This document shows, piece by piece, positions 17,546-25,763 of a stretch of DNA of 64,000 bases. The number at the start of each line of letters is the position of its first letter. Positions within the stretch are counted from its first letter, which is position 1. Under the pieces are notes generated by a model. It worked only from the letters and a program-made list of their open reading frames with translations. It did not search any database and was not told the DNA's origin. The DNA lies in assembly GCA_038735125.1 (NCBI GenBank), contig JAVYNU010000001.1, positions 62,001-126,000 on the forward strand. The letters are read 5' to 3'. The position numbers and the translations under genes were made by a program. The stretch comes from Ignisphaera sp. (GTDB lineage Archaea; Thermoproteota; Thermoprotei_A; Sulfolobales; Ignisphaeraceae).

Positions 17546-18170
17546 CTCTAGAGCTATGTCTATGGCCAGCATCTTTATCCTGTCTATATCTCTATTTCCT
17601 CTGGCATACTCGTTGCCGAAAAATGTTAGCTAGCCTGGTATGCCATCGAATTCCTCGACGGCCTTCTCCAGAACCCCTGCCTCAATATCTATTCCCAGCT
17701 CTTTGAAGCCGGCCTTTAGGAACTCTTTTGAGCGAGGCCCTCTAAGCTTTTGAGCCTCATCAAAAGCTAAGCTATTATGATTCTCCTCCTGTTGAGAGCG
17801 TCGAAAAGCGATGAAAGTGTGAGGGAGCCCCTGCCCCTCCACTTGATCTCTACCTCAACACCCCTAATACTTATACCCGATATCGACTTGAGGACATCGT
17901 AGAGTCTGTCAAGTCTCGATGAAAATGCTTTCGAAAGCAGATTATACAAATCACGCAAGCCATAGTTGACACGCAAATCCCTCAAATCAATTACAACACT
18001 AGGAATGCTAACCTCATTGAGAAAAACATTCAGGAGGGAAGTCTTGCCAACCTCCTAATACCAGAAATAATTATAATAGGTACGTCTACATTAGCATGAA
18101 GCAACTCGAGCTCGCGATCCCTCCCAAAAAGCTCACTTCTACTAGTCTTGGGCCTAGGATCAAACAGCAC

Positions 18171-18206
18171 AGTTCTGCCCCAGAAACTATGTTCTGGGGC
18201 AGAACT
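18171..18206. promoter_or_regulatory. 15-bp perfect palindrome between TATA box and start of the ATPase pseudogene
   Basis: AGTTCTGCCCCAGAA (18171–18185) and its exact complement (18192–18206) flank ACTATG. The right arm overlaps a minus-strand TTTATAAG box (18205–18212), and the left arm ends at the GTG start of the ATPase remnant. It could be an operator or a 5' transcript hairpin. Both arms remain perfect although the gene is dead. Confidence 0.6.
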
Positions 18207-18239
18207 TATAAACCTTAAATAAAATCATAGTAGTGCTAT

Positions 18240-18881
18240 CTAAAGGCTAGCTACAGTCTAATCGATGTAGCTGTCGAGAGAGGGGCAGAAACTATTGTGA
18301 TAGGCTTTGAACGCGATAGAAAGTTCATGTCTCTAAGAGAGTCTCCGTGATACCAGTAAAATAAACGACAAGACGCCTAGCACCTATATTGCCAGCTCTA
18401 CTGCTATATCTAATGGTATACAAACGTGGAGTACTTCTAAACAGGCCATTAAGCATCCTAGGCACCTAACAGCTTAATAGACATGTAAACCAGCTCCTCC
18501 AATATCCTGTAACAAGCTTGCGCTATGTAGCTGCCTCTTATATCTAGCATGGGTAGCCAGATGAGCTTATGCAACTATTATCTCAACAAAACGCTGGAAG
18601 ACCGAAGAAGCTTTTGGATAGATATGGTATTAGACCTAGTTACATTATTATCAGAGGGGCTCTTGAGGAAGAGACTGAGAACATGCGACATACTTATTGG
18701 TTTGGAGGGCTTAGACGCTTTACAATGATTTTATTTTCTGGAATAGGAGGTGGTAGAGATTGAAGCTATATACGCCGAACTCTCTCAAAATACTTTGATC
18801 TCATTAGAATAGCCTGACAATGATGCACAGCTATTTAGGGGCAAAACACTTCAGAAGATGAAGTGGGGAAAACGGTTTGTG
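18240..18881. other. Gene-poor stretch with unrecognised remnants
   Basis: No intact gene is supported. On the minus strand 18466–18546 reads RGSYIAQACYRILEELVYM and then a stop, reminiscent of a helical PaREP1-like fragment but too short to be sure. A 64-codon plus-strand frame at 18569–18763 (GRPKKLLDRYGIRPSYII) resembles coding sequence but has no recognised family, convincing start or promoter. The stretch fits decayed accessory DNA. Confidence 0.4.
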
Positions 18882-19091
18882 TTATGGTGTGGAAAAAACT
18901 TTCTTCTTCCTAAAGATAGACCACGCAATAACCACACCTATCGCCCAGCCACCTATAAAGACCAAGAGCCTCTGCACAGATTCTTGGAGAATAGTGTTAA
19001 CGACAATGCCGCCCACTATCCCTCCCAACAGCATGATGATGAACATTGTGGCATCTCTGTACTTTCTGTGGTACACTCTTCTACCACCCAC
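18882..19091 (-). CDS. Small two-helix membrane protein
   Basis: A 69-residue protein with two hydrophobic segments (about 15–35 and 41–60: LLGGIVGGIVVNTIL, LLVFIGGWAIGVVIAWSIF) and a basic FRKKK tail. The GTG start has a TTTTATAG box about 26 bases upstream, consistent with leaderless transcription. It lies in the decayed island downstream of the ABC-2 genes, on the same strand. There is no family match that I recognise. It is the only small ORF in this stretch with both a promoter and a sensible protein. Confidence 0.5.
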   Translation of the reverse strand: MGGRRVYHRKYRDATMFIIMLLGGIVGGIVVNTILQESVQRLLVFIGGWAIGVVIAWSIFRKKKVFSTP

Positions 19092-19114
19092 ACCACTAAA
19101 TTAATGGTGACAGA

Positions 19115-19556
19115 CTATAAAACTTCTTGCAAGTTAGCGAAGACCGTGTTGCAACGGATTTTTCTAGACTCTTCTGCGAGCCTCGGATCATCTGCACCGA
19201 GTATAGATTGTCTCTTGACATTGGGCCTCAAGGTCTCCATCATCTCTGGGACGTGCTTGAGCCTGGCACTAGATTCCAGCGTAGTCCTGTAGACAACGTA
19301 GTATACTCTATGCCTCCCTCTGAGGAGGTTCAAGGTCTTATATTCTCCCGTACCACCAATGCTTTCCCGGGCGTGACAGTCATGAAGTCAAACATTAACA
19401 TCGCACTTAGCGTACACCCTAGCCAGTATCCTAGAGAATATTATGTACTCCACATAGGAAGCTGCTAGAGAAACTGCCAAGGCTACCACCACATACAAGT
19501 GGCTTACCTGACTTGAGACAGTCATGAAGGAGCAGATTGCTAGGCTTAGGTAAGTT
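19115..19556 (-). pseudogene. Degenerate ORF remnants after the ABC-2 permease
   Basis: Immediately after the permease stop, a shifted frame (about 19580–19388) encodes two hydrophobic helices (VITYLSLAICSFM, YVVVALAVSLAASYVEY) and ends CDVNV-stop. It looks like the lost C-terminus of the permease. A further short ORF beginning MFDFMTVTPGKALVVRENI breaks after about 21 residues and appears to continue in another frame as YVVYRTTLESSARLKHVPE to 19115. I do not recognise the second protein. The frames suggest decay rather than intact genes. Confidence 0.5.
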
Positions 19557-19557
19557 A

Positions 19558-20994
19558 TTACTGCTGAGAGATAGGGTCTATGAGAGGTAAGCCGCCACGC
19601 ATGTAAATCTCTGAAGCAGGCTCGTGGTGCTTAGCCCTCTTAAGTAGGGTCGCAGCGATTAATAAGGTTATGAATATTGAGAAAATACACACAGGCAACA
19701 CTATGAGGGGGGCAACGAACGCAATGAAATTAGCACTAAGCGAAGCTATTAAGCCGGTCAAGATGAACATCGGTAAGAGAGATGCAATAGCGTACTTCAC
19801 TATTAAGATCTTGCTTAAGGGGCTTAAGTCTATCAGGTATACTCTATAAACCCACAAGTGCTTTAAGTCGTTAGCTAGCAACTCCCTAACAAAGCCCACG
19901 TAACCCATAATTCCCGCACTAGCAGTGAAGGAAATCAAGTAGAACTGCGTATTTAAGTCAGGGTTGTGCAAAAAGCTCCTAACAGCGAAGCCTACAATAA
20001 GCACCAATACAAATACGGGAGTATACTTCCTAAGAAGTAGTCGGGGATTATAGACGGTAAACTCTAGCACGACACGCCTCAAAGCTTCTGCAGGGGAAAC
20101 CCAGCTAACTAAGCCTTCTCTCTTCAAAACTTTTTTAAGTTCTCTCGAAAGCCTTAACTCGTAAACGTCTCTGAAGCTCGCTAAGTCGGTCACCTCAATC
20201 ATTCTACCAAGCGATGAAGTGACAAGCAAGCATATGGAGAACGCCACAACAAAGTAGATAAAGAAGCTTAAGTAACCAACAAACTCGTAGAGCCTCAGGA
20301 CAACTAAGTATAAGCCCTTAACAGGGTAACTTAAGAAAGGCGAGATGCTTGGCTGGCCAAGCGAGTATGAAATAAAGAGTGAGTGTGCTACACCAAACGC
20401 TAAGTAAGCCTGGATAAGCGCAGACGCTGTGCCGAGGTGACCTAACCTACGTAAGATTCTCGAAGAGATAAAGAATAGAGGGTCTAGTACCAGTAGCATA
20501 TGAGCGAATAAGTAGATTAGCAGAAATCCAAACCATGAAATACGATACACTGCCAAGGGAGGAATAAGAAGCAGCAACAACATTGGAAGTAGCGAAATCA
20601 GGCTGAACGCGAACACCCCGAGAACTAATCCAGCATAGATATCTCCGGGACGCAACGGCTGGTATAGGAGAAACTCGAAGTCCGGCGGTATAGTCGCTAT
20701 GTTCTTGCGCATAAAATACGCATAGAGAGAAAACAAGAGAATGATGGCCGACACGATATCAGTGATGAGGTTGGGTAGCCAACCCTCGGGCAAGCGGGGA
20801 TTAAGTAATTCAATCGGAGACTCCTGTAGATTCCTCTGGATTATGTAAATCAAGTTGAGGAGTAACGCACCGTAAATGATTGCCACTAAGATAGGCCCAG
20901 GTTTCTTATAGAGTTTTCCTGGTCTATACTGCCTCCATAAAGACGTGAACTGGTTGAGGAAGACTACCTTAGCTATTTTAAGTACCTCTCTCAA
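19558..20994 (-). CDS. ABC-2 type export permease, probably C-terminally truncated
   Basis: A 478-residue polytopic protein with an N-terminal FLNQFTSLWRQYRPGKLY and many membrane segments, encoded directly after its ATPase and overlapping it by 17 bases. It forms the membrane part of an ABC exporter of unknown cargo. The last residues (LPLIDPISQQ) appear out of frame. Shifting the frame near 19580 restores two further helices, so the original protein was probably about 60 residues longer. It may therefore be non-functional. Confidence 0.75.
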   Translation of the reverse strand: MREVLKIAKVVFLNQFTSLWRQYRPGKLYKKPGPILVAIIYGALLLNLIYIIQRNLQESPIELLNPRLPEGWLPNLITDIVSAIILLFSLYAYFMRKNIATIPPDFEFLLYQPLRPGDIYAGLVLGVFAFSLISLLPMLLLLLIPPLAVYRISWFGFLLIYLFAHMLLVLDPLFFISSRILRRLGHLGTASALIQAYLAFGVAHSLFISYSLGQPSISPFLSYPVKGLYLVVLRLYEFVGYLSFFIYFVVAFSICLLVTSSLGRMIEVTDLASFRDVYELRLSRELKKVLKREGLVSWVSPAEALRRVVLEFTVYNPRLLLRKYTPVFVLVLIVGFAVRSFLHNPDLNTQFYLISFTASAGIMGYVGFVRELLANDLKHLWVYRVYLIDLSPLSKILIVKYAIASLLPMFILTGLIASLSANFIAFVAPLIVLPVCIFSIFITLLIAATLLKRAKHHEPASEIYMRGGLPLIDPISQQ

Positions 20995-21736
20995 TGTCCC
21001 TCCCCAAAATCTTCATGTAGACCTCCTCGAAGCTGGCTCTCTCCCCAGCTAACTTCATGATAGACTCCATACTACCCTCAGCCACCATCTTACCCCTATC
21101 GATTACGCCGACATCTGTGCAGACGCCCTCAATCAGTGAGAGCATGTGACTGGAAATGAGGAAGGAAACGCCGTCACGCATCAGCTTCTTCACAACGTTC
21201 TTAAAGATTATCTGCGTATCGATCTCTATGTTTGTTAAGGGCTCGTCCATGACCAGAACTCTAGGCTTAACTATTAGTGCAGCAATAATAGCGGTCTTCT
21301 GCAGACCTCCACGAGACAAAGCCCTTATAGGTTTCTTAGCATCCTCTGCCATATTAAACAAGTCGATATAGTACTTGACATCATCTTCAACATCTTCTCT
21401 CTTAAAGCCGCGTAAAGCCGCAACATAATAAATGAACTCGAGAGGAGTCAAGTAGCTCGGGAGGTTAGGATAGTCAGGTACGTAACCAACTCTCCTCAGA
21501 GCCTCAACCCTATTAGAATGAACATCGAAGCCCTCAATGAAAACCCACCCAGCATCAGGCTTAAGCAAACCAACAACAAGCCTTAGAGTAGTAGTCTTTC
21601 CAGCACCGTTAGGACCCACTAAACAGTAAACACTTCCGCGGCGAACAGAAAAAGACAACCCATTCACTGCAACCATATCACCAAACTTCTTCACTAAACC
21701 CTTAGCAACAATCACCGATGAATCTTTGTACACCAA
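20978..21736 (-). CDS. ABC exporter ATP-binding protein
   Basis: A 252-residue ATPase of the multidrug/ABC-2 (CcmA-like) class. Walker A GPNGAGKTT is near 38–46, LSRGGLQK is the signature, and VLVMDEPLTNIE is Walker B with its Glu. FLISSHML carries the switch His. The signature has RG where most have SGG, which is common in archaeal members. Cargo is unknown. It is first in a two-gene operon within the accessory island. Confidence 0.88.
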   Translation of the reverse strand: MVYKDSSVIVAKGLVKKFGDMVAVNGLSFSVRRGSVYCLVGPNGAGKTTTLRLVVGLLKPDAGWVFIEGFDVHSNRVEALRRVGYVPDYPNLPSYLTPLEFIYYVAALRGFKREDVEDDVKYYIDLFNMAEDAKKPIRALSRGGLQKTAIIAALIVKPRVLVMDEPLTNIEIDTQIIFKNVVKKLMRDGVSFLISSHMLSLIEGVCTDVGVIDRGKMVAEGSMESIMKLAGERASFEEVYMKILGRDIERGT

Positions 21737-22319
21737 GACACCTAGACCATCTATAAGGAGTAAGCTAAAAATCTTTTCTCTCTAATCAATTTGTATACGA
21801 AGATTCCCCATCCACGAGTTTCTAGTGCCTAGAATGACACATACATATACGAAATCCTCATACTCGAGACCAGCTGAATAACTCTTGAGTTAACTACTCT
21901 TTGTGACACCGGCAGAACAGATTGTTGTAAAGATTTCTCTTATATCTATAACTTAGCTGTACGTGGTTCTGGTAGCTCTACTGATTTTACACATATGGTT
22001 TTCTACTCTTACGCTATCCAAACTTATATACCTGTAAATAACTATCCTTAATGACTTCATATACTTCATTACTGATACGTTTTTAACTCTTATAGAAATT
22101 CATTTATATACAAAATGTTTCATAAGAAGCTTTAGACTCCTCTCAACAGCTATAATTTCCTAGTCCGCCAAAATAGAGGTGAAGTCATGCAATCCAGTTA
22201 AATTGTTTTTGTGGAGAAGAATTCAATTGTTTGGCGTGACGACCGGGATTTGGAGTCTGGTTAGAACTGCTATACAATCAAAGTTCCTAAGACGTACAAT
22301 AAGTTGCTTTCGCAGCTGT
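21737..22319. other. Intergenic stretch without supported genes
   Basis: About 580 bases lacking any convincing reading frame, RNA gene or repeat. The plus-strand frame starting at 22179 is Cys- and Arg-rich low-quality sequence antisense to a better frame and is not accepted. Short AT-rich patches resemble TATA boxes without downstream genes. Confidence 0.5.
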
Positions 22320-22516
22320 TTAGTCTATTTCCTGCTTCCTCTCAGATGGTTTTGCTATGGTCATTGTAAGCAGCGCTATGCCTATAGCAAATATTGTAAC
22401 AGGTACAGCCACGTCGAAAGCCTCTATACCAAAAAGCTTTACCGCAAATTCGAGAGCTGAAAACACCCCGAAAACAGCAATAACAATAATTTCACTACCT
22501 CAATAGCCCTGCCCAT
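22320..22516 (-). pseudogene. Small membrane protein with one frameshift
   Basis: ATG at 22516 follows GGTGGAG and a TTTTATATAG box, and begins MGRAIEVV. One extra base then shifts the frame. The continuation (IIVIAVFGVFSALEFAVKL, then VPVTIFAIGIALLTMTIAK, ending KQEID) is a clean two-helix membrane protein. Joined, it is about 65 residues. The single-base difference could also be a sequencing error. Function unknown. Confidence 0.5.
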
Positions 22517-22654
22517 AACAAAATTTCTCCACCCCCCATAATACAGTTAAACACACTTGATACTATATAAAAAGAACACCGCCAGCAAAGCTGATAACAT
22601 TAACAACGCTAGGCAACCTTCACACCCAAAACCCTTGGCTCTCACCAACACCTA

Positions 22655-22999
22655 CTAAGCTAAACTCCTCCTAGTATAAGCTTTACGTTTAATCAGTACA
22701 CTATAATTGAGTAAAATATTGTGGTTTCCAGAGCTAAGCTGTAGTCTACTTTGCCACCCCTCTATGAGTATGCCCAGCGATTTAGACCTCTCAAATTCCT
22801 CCTGGGTCAGGAGCTTCACGGGCTTGACGTACTCAGGTCTGACGGGCAACTTCCTCTCGACGGGCCTCCATAAGGTGATCCTGCTCAGCCCGGTCTCCTC
22901 AAGAACCTAGAACCTTCTTACCCTTGTACCTCTCAACAACATACCTCAAAATCTTGTACCTAGCGTCCTCGCCAAGCTTTTAATGTGGAGGCATTGAAA
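22655..22999 (-). pseudogene. N-terminal fragment of an archaeal integrase-like protein beside tRNA-Arg
   Basis: Beginning about 16 bases beyond the tRNA 3' end, the frames read KLGEDARYKILRYVVERYKG, then after a one-base shift LEETGLSRITLWRPVERK and PEYVKPVKLLTQEEFERS. This resembles the N-terminal helix-turn-helix region of crenarchaeal tyrosine integrases. The catalytic domain is missing; the frame runs into unrelated sequence and stops at 22655. Integrase-type genes next to tRNAs typically mark integrated plasmids or viruses. The family call is by recollection of the pattern and is moderate. Confidence 0.5.
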
Positions 23000-23014
23000 G
23001 AGGTGGCTATTCTG

Positions 23015-23092
23015 TGGCGGGCCCGCGGGGATTTGAACCCCGGACCACCGGCTTAGAAGGCCGGCGCTCTCTCCTGGCTGAGCTACGGGCCC
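23015..23092 (-). tRNA. tRNA-Arg (anticodon UCU)
   Basis: A full cloverleaf: acceptor GGGCCCG/CGGGCCC, D arm TAGCTCAGCCAGG, anticodon stem CCGGC/GCCGG with loop CTTCTAA, and T arm with GGTTCAAATCC. The 3' CCA is encoded (TGG at 23015–23017 on the plus strand). No intron is seen. It starts one base after the stop codon of the upstream amidohydrolase gene. Its acceptor, D and T arms are nearly identical to the tRNA at 46.5 kb. Confidence 0.96.
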
Positions 23093-23093
23093 T

Positions 23094-24272
23094 TTATGTT
23101 TTTGTGGTGGCTGTTGATACCTCTTTTGTTTTTGGAGGGTTTTTTAGTTTTGCTTCTCCAATTCTGTTATTCGCTGTGTTGCACGCTATTTTTCCGTTAA
23201 CTATTGTGTATTTTGCTATGTGTATAGAGTTCAGTATGGTGCTTACCATGTCTCTTTGGACCTCATGTCTGTTTATCTCGAATATTGCTATGTCTGCCTG
23301 TTTACCAATTTCTATGATGCCTGCATCGATGTTTAGTGCTTGGGCTCCACCTCTTGTGGAGTAGTGTAGCACATCTTCTGTCTGTGGGTAGAGCCCCCAT
23401 GTCTTTGCTGAGTAGACTGTTTGCAGCGCTATAATGTCGTATAATATCGATGTTCCTATTCTTTTCCAGATGTCGTCTATCCCTATGCTAATCCGCTTTA
23501 ACTTGAATAGCTGTGGATGCACAGAGCCTAGGATGCCAGCCATAGAGTCTGTATATGGCACTATAGAGATGTTTGCCTCGCTTTGCATAAGCTCTTCTAT
23601 CTCCCATGTTGTGGCCCATGAGAAGTGAGCTAAACATGTCCGCTTTGTTAAAAGCCCTGTTTTGGCTAGGTGTTTGACTATCCACTCACCTTTCTTCTTG
23701 TAATATGCCAGCACATCCGATATTTTCTGCGGCATCACAACCTGTATGTTTATGTTGTTTCTAGAGGCAAAATCGTTGACGAGGCTCAGAACATTGTTGT
23801 TTGTGTTCTCTGTTAACCTTATGTTTATTGCTGGTATGCACAATCCTCTCCTCAGGTTCTTGGCCATATAAAGTTTTTTCAGATCGTCTTCAGAGCTGAT
23901 TAAAGGTCCTATAGAAATCCTCAAACCCATTTCATTTGCTTTATCACAAAGCAGATCAGCATGTTGCTCATCGGCTATGTGAATTGCTGTAAAGCCGTGT
24001 TTGAGTAACGTGGCTAAAGCCTCTCTAACCACATCGTCGACATTGCCATCAACATTGCTTGGCAGTACATGTGTGTGGCTGCTCACAAAACCTGGCATTG
24101 CTATGGAGTCTCCACACTCTAGAATTTCATAGCCGTGGATATCCTTGCATTCGCCCACACAAGAAATGGTCTCTCCATCGATAACTATACTGCTGTTCTC
24201 AACGATATGGAGAGGCTTAAAAGATTTTACAACATATCTACATCTCTTTACAACTATGTCCATATCCACCAA
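23094..24272 (-). CDS. Amidohydrolase of the deaminase/chlorohydrolase type
   Basis: A 392-residue metal-dependent hydrolase. It has the HTH metal pair in FVSSHTHVLP (about 65), a His in CLAHFSW, an Asp in SIGIDDIW, and the C-terminal strand KQADIAIFEIN found in cytosine, guanine and S-adenosylhomocysteine deaminases. The substrate cannot be told. It ends one base before tRNA-Arg on the same strand, so the two may share a transcript or the tRNA promoter lies inside this gene. It diverges from the PUA gene with about 60 bases between. Confidence 0.85.
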   Translation of the reverse strand: MVDMDIVVKRCRYVVKSFKPLHIVENSSIVIDGETISCVGECKDIHGYEILECGDSIAMPGFVSSHTHVLPSNVDGNVDDVVREALATLLKHGFTAIHIADEQHADLLCDKANEMGLRISIGPLISSEDDLKKLYMAKNLRRGLCIPAINIRLTENTNNNVLSLVNDFASRNNINIQVVMPQKISDVLAYYKKKGEWIVKHLAKTGLLTKRTCLAHFSWATTWEIEELMQSEANISIVPYTDSMAGILGSVHPQLFKLKRISIGIDDIWKRIGTSILYDIIALQTVYSAKTWGLYPQTEDVLHYSTRGGAQALNIDAGIIEIGKQADIAIFEINRHEVQRDMVSTILNSIHIAKYTIVNGKIACNTANNRIGEAKLKNPPKTKEVSTATTKT

Positions 24273-24332
24273 CTACAACAATTTATAAATCACATACAGC
24301 AATTTGCAAAAGAGGTAAAAAGGTGCTGATAG

Positions 24333-24875
24333 ATGCTGAGAGCACAGTTCATATCAAAGAAAGAGATTAGAAGCATTTTAGAGGAGCTTCAAAAAAGAGC
24401 TGAGATAGACCCCCAGTTCATAGCCTATCTAAAAGAGTTTGAAAATGATGTTAAGAAGGTTGTGGAAGAGAAGTTCGAGATCGTTGTGTTTGGAGCCACA
24501 CCAGCTTTGTTCAAGACACAAAAAATATCATTCTACATGCCAACACTGTATGCAATCAACGTAATGTACAATACGAAAAAAATTGCTATAGTCCCCGCAG
24601 TCGTTGTCGACGAAGGGGCTGTGAATCACCTTAAGAATGGGGCCGATGTTATGATACCAGGCATTAGAAAGATTCTGAAGGACTTCACCCAAAACTCTAT
24701 TGTAGGCGTCTTAGATCCTTCAGAAAAGTACTTCTTGGTTGTTGGTTATGCATTGATGGACTCTACACAGATTGTGCCAGGAGCCAAAGGCAAGGCAATC
24801 AAGAATGTGAGCCACATAGACGATGATATATGGAGAGCCTCTCTACAGATAGCAAAGACCTTGTCTAGTAGTTGA
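24333..24875 (+). CDS. PUA-domain RNA-binding protein (MCT-1/Tma20-like)
   Basis: A 180-residue protein with an N-terminal pre-PUA region and a C-terminal PUA domain. The segments VVVDEGAVNHLKNGADVMIPGI and SEKYFLVVGYALMDSTQIVPG are typical of the archaeal homologues of MCT-1/Tma20. Eukaryotic relatives act in translation re-initiation and ribosome recycling. It is probably a cytoplasmic translation-associated RNA-binding protein. The normal length suggests it is complete. Confidence 0.9.
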   Translation: MLRAQFISKKEIRSILEELQKRAEIDPQFIAYLKEFENDVKKVVEEKFEIVVFGATPALFKTQKISFYMPTLYAINVMYNTKKIAIVPAVVVDEGAVNHLKNGADVMIPGIRKILKDFTQNSIVGVLDPSEKYFLVVGYALMDSTQIVPGAKGKAIKNVSHIDDDIWRASLQIAKTLSSS

Positions 24876-24988
24876 CCCATTGCCAGCCTCTTCAAAATAA
24901 AACATTTAATTAGTCTTCAATCTCATTAACCAAGCTCCAATGTCCACCGGCCCTAGCTTCCCAATACCATGCCGTAGAAACCTTCTTT

Positions 24989-25531
24989 CTATATAGCCTG
25001 CCTAGCAACTCTGAATTCTTTTTCAGACTCGATGCTGTAAAAGCTTATCCCTGTTAACTCACCCAATATCTCAAGGCGCACAACATACTCTGGCTTCTTG
25101 AATTCGATTTCGGCTATATCCAATGCCTCGATTATCTGCCCCAAATACCTTAATAGTTTTGAGCATGAGTCTATAGACCACCCCCTCTTTCTACATTTAA
25201 AAATAAGCTTGATAGGCTTGGGGATGTTAGAGAGTAGCAGAAACTCCAGTACGCATTTCGTTATATCCTCATATGAGGTTTTGCACGTGGTGTATATGGG
25301 GATGGCCCAATAACATCTAATATTGCTTCTAACCAAATTTCTGACAATCTGAAGAGGATCATAGTCTTTCTCAGCATAGACCAGAACAATTCCACTTCTT
25401 TCAATAGGTTCACATCTGACACCAGTAAAGAAGAATGCCAGCGCATTTTCAATGTCTTCACATGCTTCATGTTCTATATCGATATCTGTTGTCGCAATAG
25501 CCTTTAGATCAGCACTCTTGACACCAATCAC
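24989..25531 (-). CDS. THUMP-domain protein
   Basis: A 180-residue protein whose middle and C-terminus form a THUMP domain: PIKLIFKCRKRGWSIDSCSK followed by EFKKPEYVVRLEILGELTG. THUMP domains bind the acceptor end of tRNA. Here no methyltransferase or thiolase domain is attached, so it resembles the stand-alone Tan1-like proteins that assist tRNA acetylation. The start is GTG. It lies just before tRNA-Leu on the opposite strand. Confidence 0.82.
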   Translation of the reverse strand: MIGVKSADLKAIATTDIDIEHEACEDIENALAFFFTGVRCEPIERSGIVLVYAEKDYDPLQIVRNLVRSNIRCYWAIPIYTTCKTSYEDITKCVLEFLLLSNIPKPIKLIFKCRKRGWSIDSCSKLLRYLGQIIEALDIAEIEFKKPEYVVRLEILGELTGISFYSIESEKEFRVARQAI

Positions 25532-25647
25532 AGATTATCATCACGCTCGTGTATCATCATCATTAGAGTTTGTGTTGCTTAGCAACTATAAAAGTTAATA
25601 ACCTAAACACTAAATAAAGATAATATAGTTGAAATAGGGCTTTGTGT

Positions 25648-25732
25648 GCGGGGGTGCCCGAGCTAGGTCAAAGGGGGCGGGCTTAAGACCCGCTGGCGTA
25701 GGCCTGCGTGGGTTCGAATCCCACCCCCCGCA
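25648..25732 (+). tRNA. tRNA-Leu (anticodon UAA)
   Basis: A class II tRNA with a long variable arm. Acceptor GCGGGGG/CCCCCGC, anticodon stem GCGGG/CCCGC with loop CTTAAGA, variable arm near TGGCGTAGGCCTGC, and T arm GTGGGTTCGAATCCCAC. CCA is not encoded. A GATAATATA box lies about 25 bases upstream. Confidence 0.96.
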
Positions 25733-25763
25733 CTAAATCCTCTTCAATTTTTGGTGATGTTAA

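Larger units (their letters stand above)
16058..17553. mobile_element. TnpB-type (IS605 OrfB-like) insertion in an ATPase gene
   Basis: Bounds come from the interrupted ATPase coding sequence and from similarity to a shorter copy at 61634–61936. One end reads GTGAAAGTGTTGAGA (from 16058) and the other ends in GTCAGACCTCTAGAG (about 17553). Inside are a frameshifted tnpB and a 47-codon ORF on the minus strand, and an RNA-like segment pointing the other way. No TnpA-type Tyr transposase is present. A palindromic TATA box (CTTATAAG, 17331–17338) lies between the two divergent halves. Exact ends are approximate. Confidence 0.7.
15799..18170 (-). pseudogene. Archaeal AAA-type ATPase, multiply broken and interrupted by a TnpB-type element
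   Basis: Reading from a GTG at 18170 gives LFGRDRELELL and IIIISGIRR, the start of an archaeal ATPase. A one-base loss then shifts the frame inside the P-loop (RR-[V]GKTSLLNVFLNEV). The frame at 17985–17767 continues (VVIDLRDLRVNYGLRDLY). A five-base TAGCT duplication near 17765 gives a stop just before FDEAQKLRGPRSKEFL. Then EFLKA is followed directly by GFKELGI, as if the middle was deleted between two EFLKA-like repeats. A TAG replaces the expected Trp after FDGIPG (near 17630). After IALE the element at about 16058–17553 intervenes, and the C-terminal winged-helix piece (FLEELQNSV to 15799) resumes beyond it. It cannot make the original protein. Confidence 0.85.

Noticed and set aside
18858-19292. 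144-codon plus-strand ORF antisense to the small membrane protein
   Set aside because: No recognisable fold or promoter; the minus strand has a promoter-linked two-helix protein.
22179-22460. 93-codon plus-strand ORF in the island
   Set aside because: Composition is Cys/Arg-rich and erratic, while the opposite strand carries a clean two-helix membrane protein with one frameshift.
25530-25570. ATGATGA and GTGATGA boxes before the THUMP gene
   Set aside because: No CTGA follows at 10–14 bases, and the stretch overlaps the translation start.
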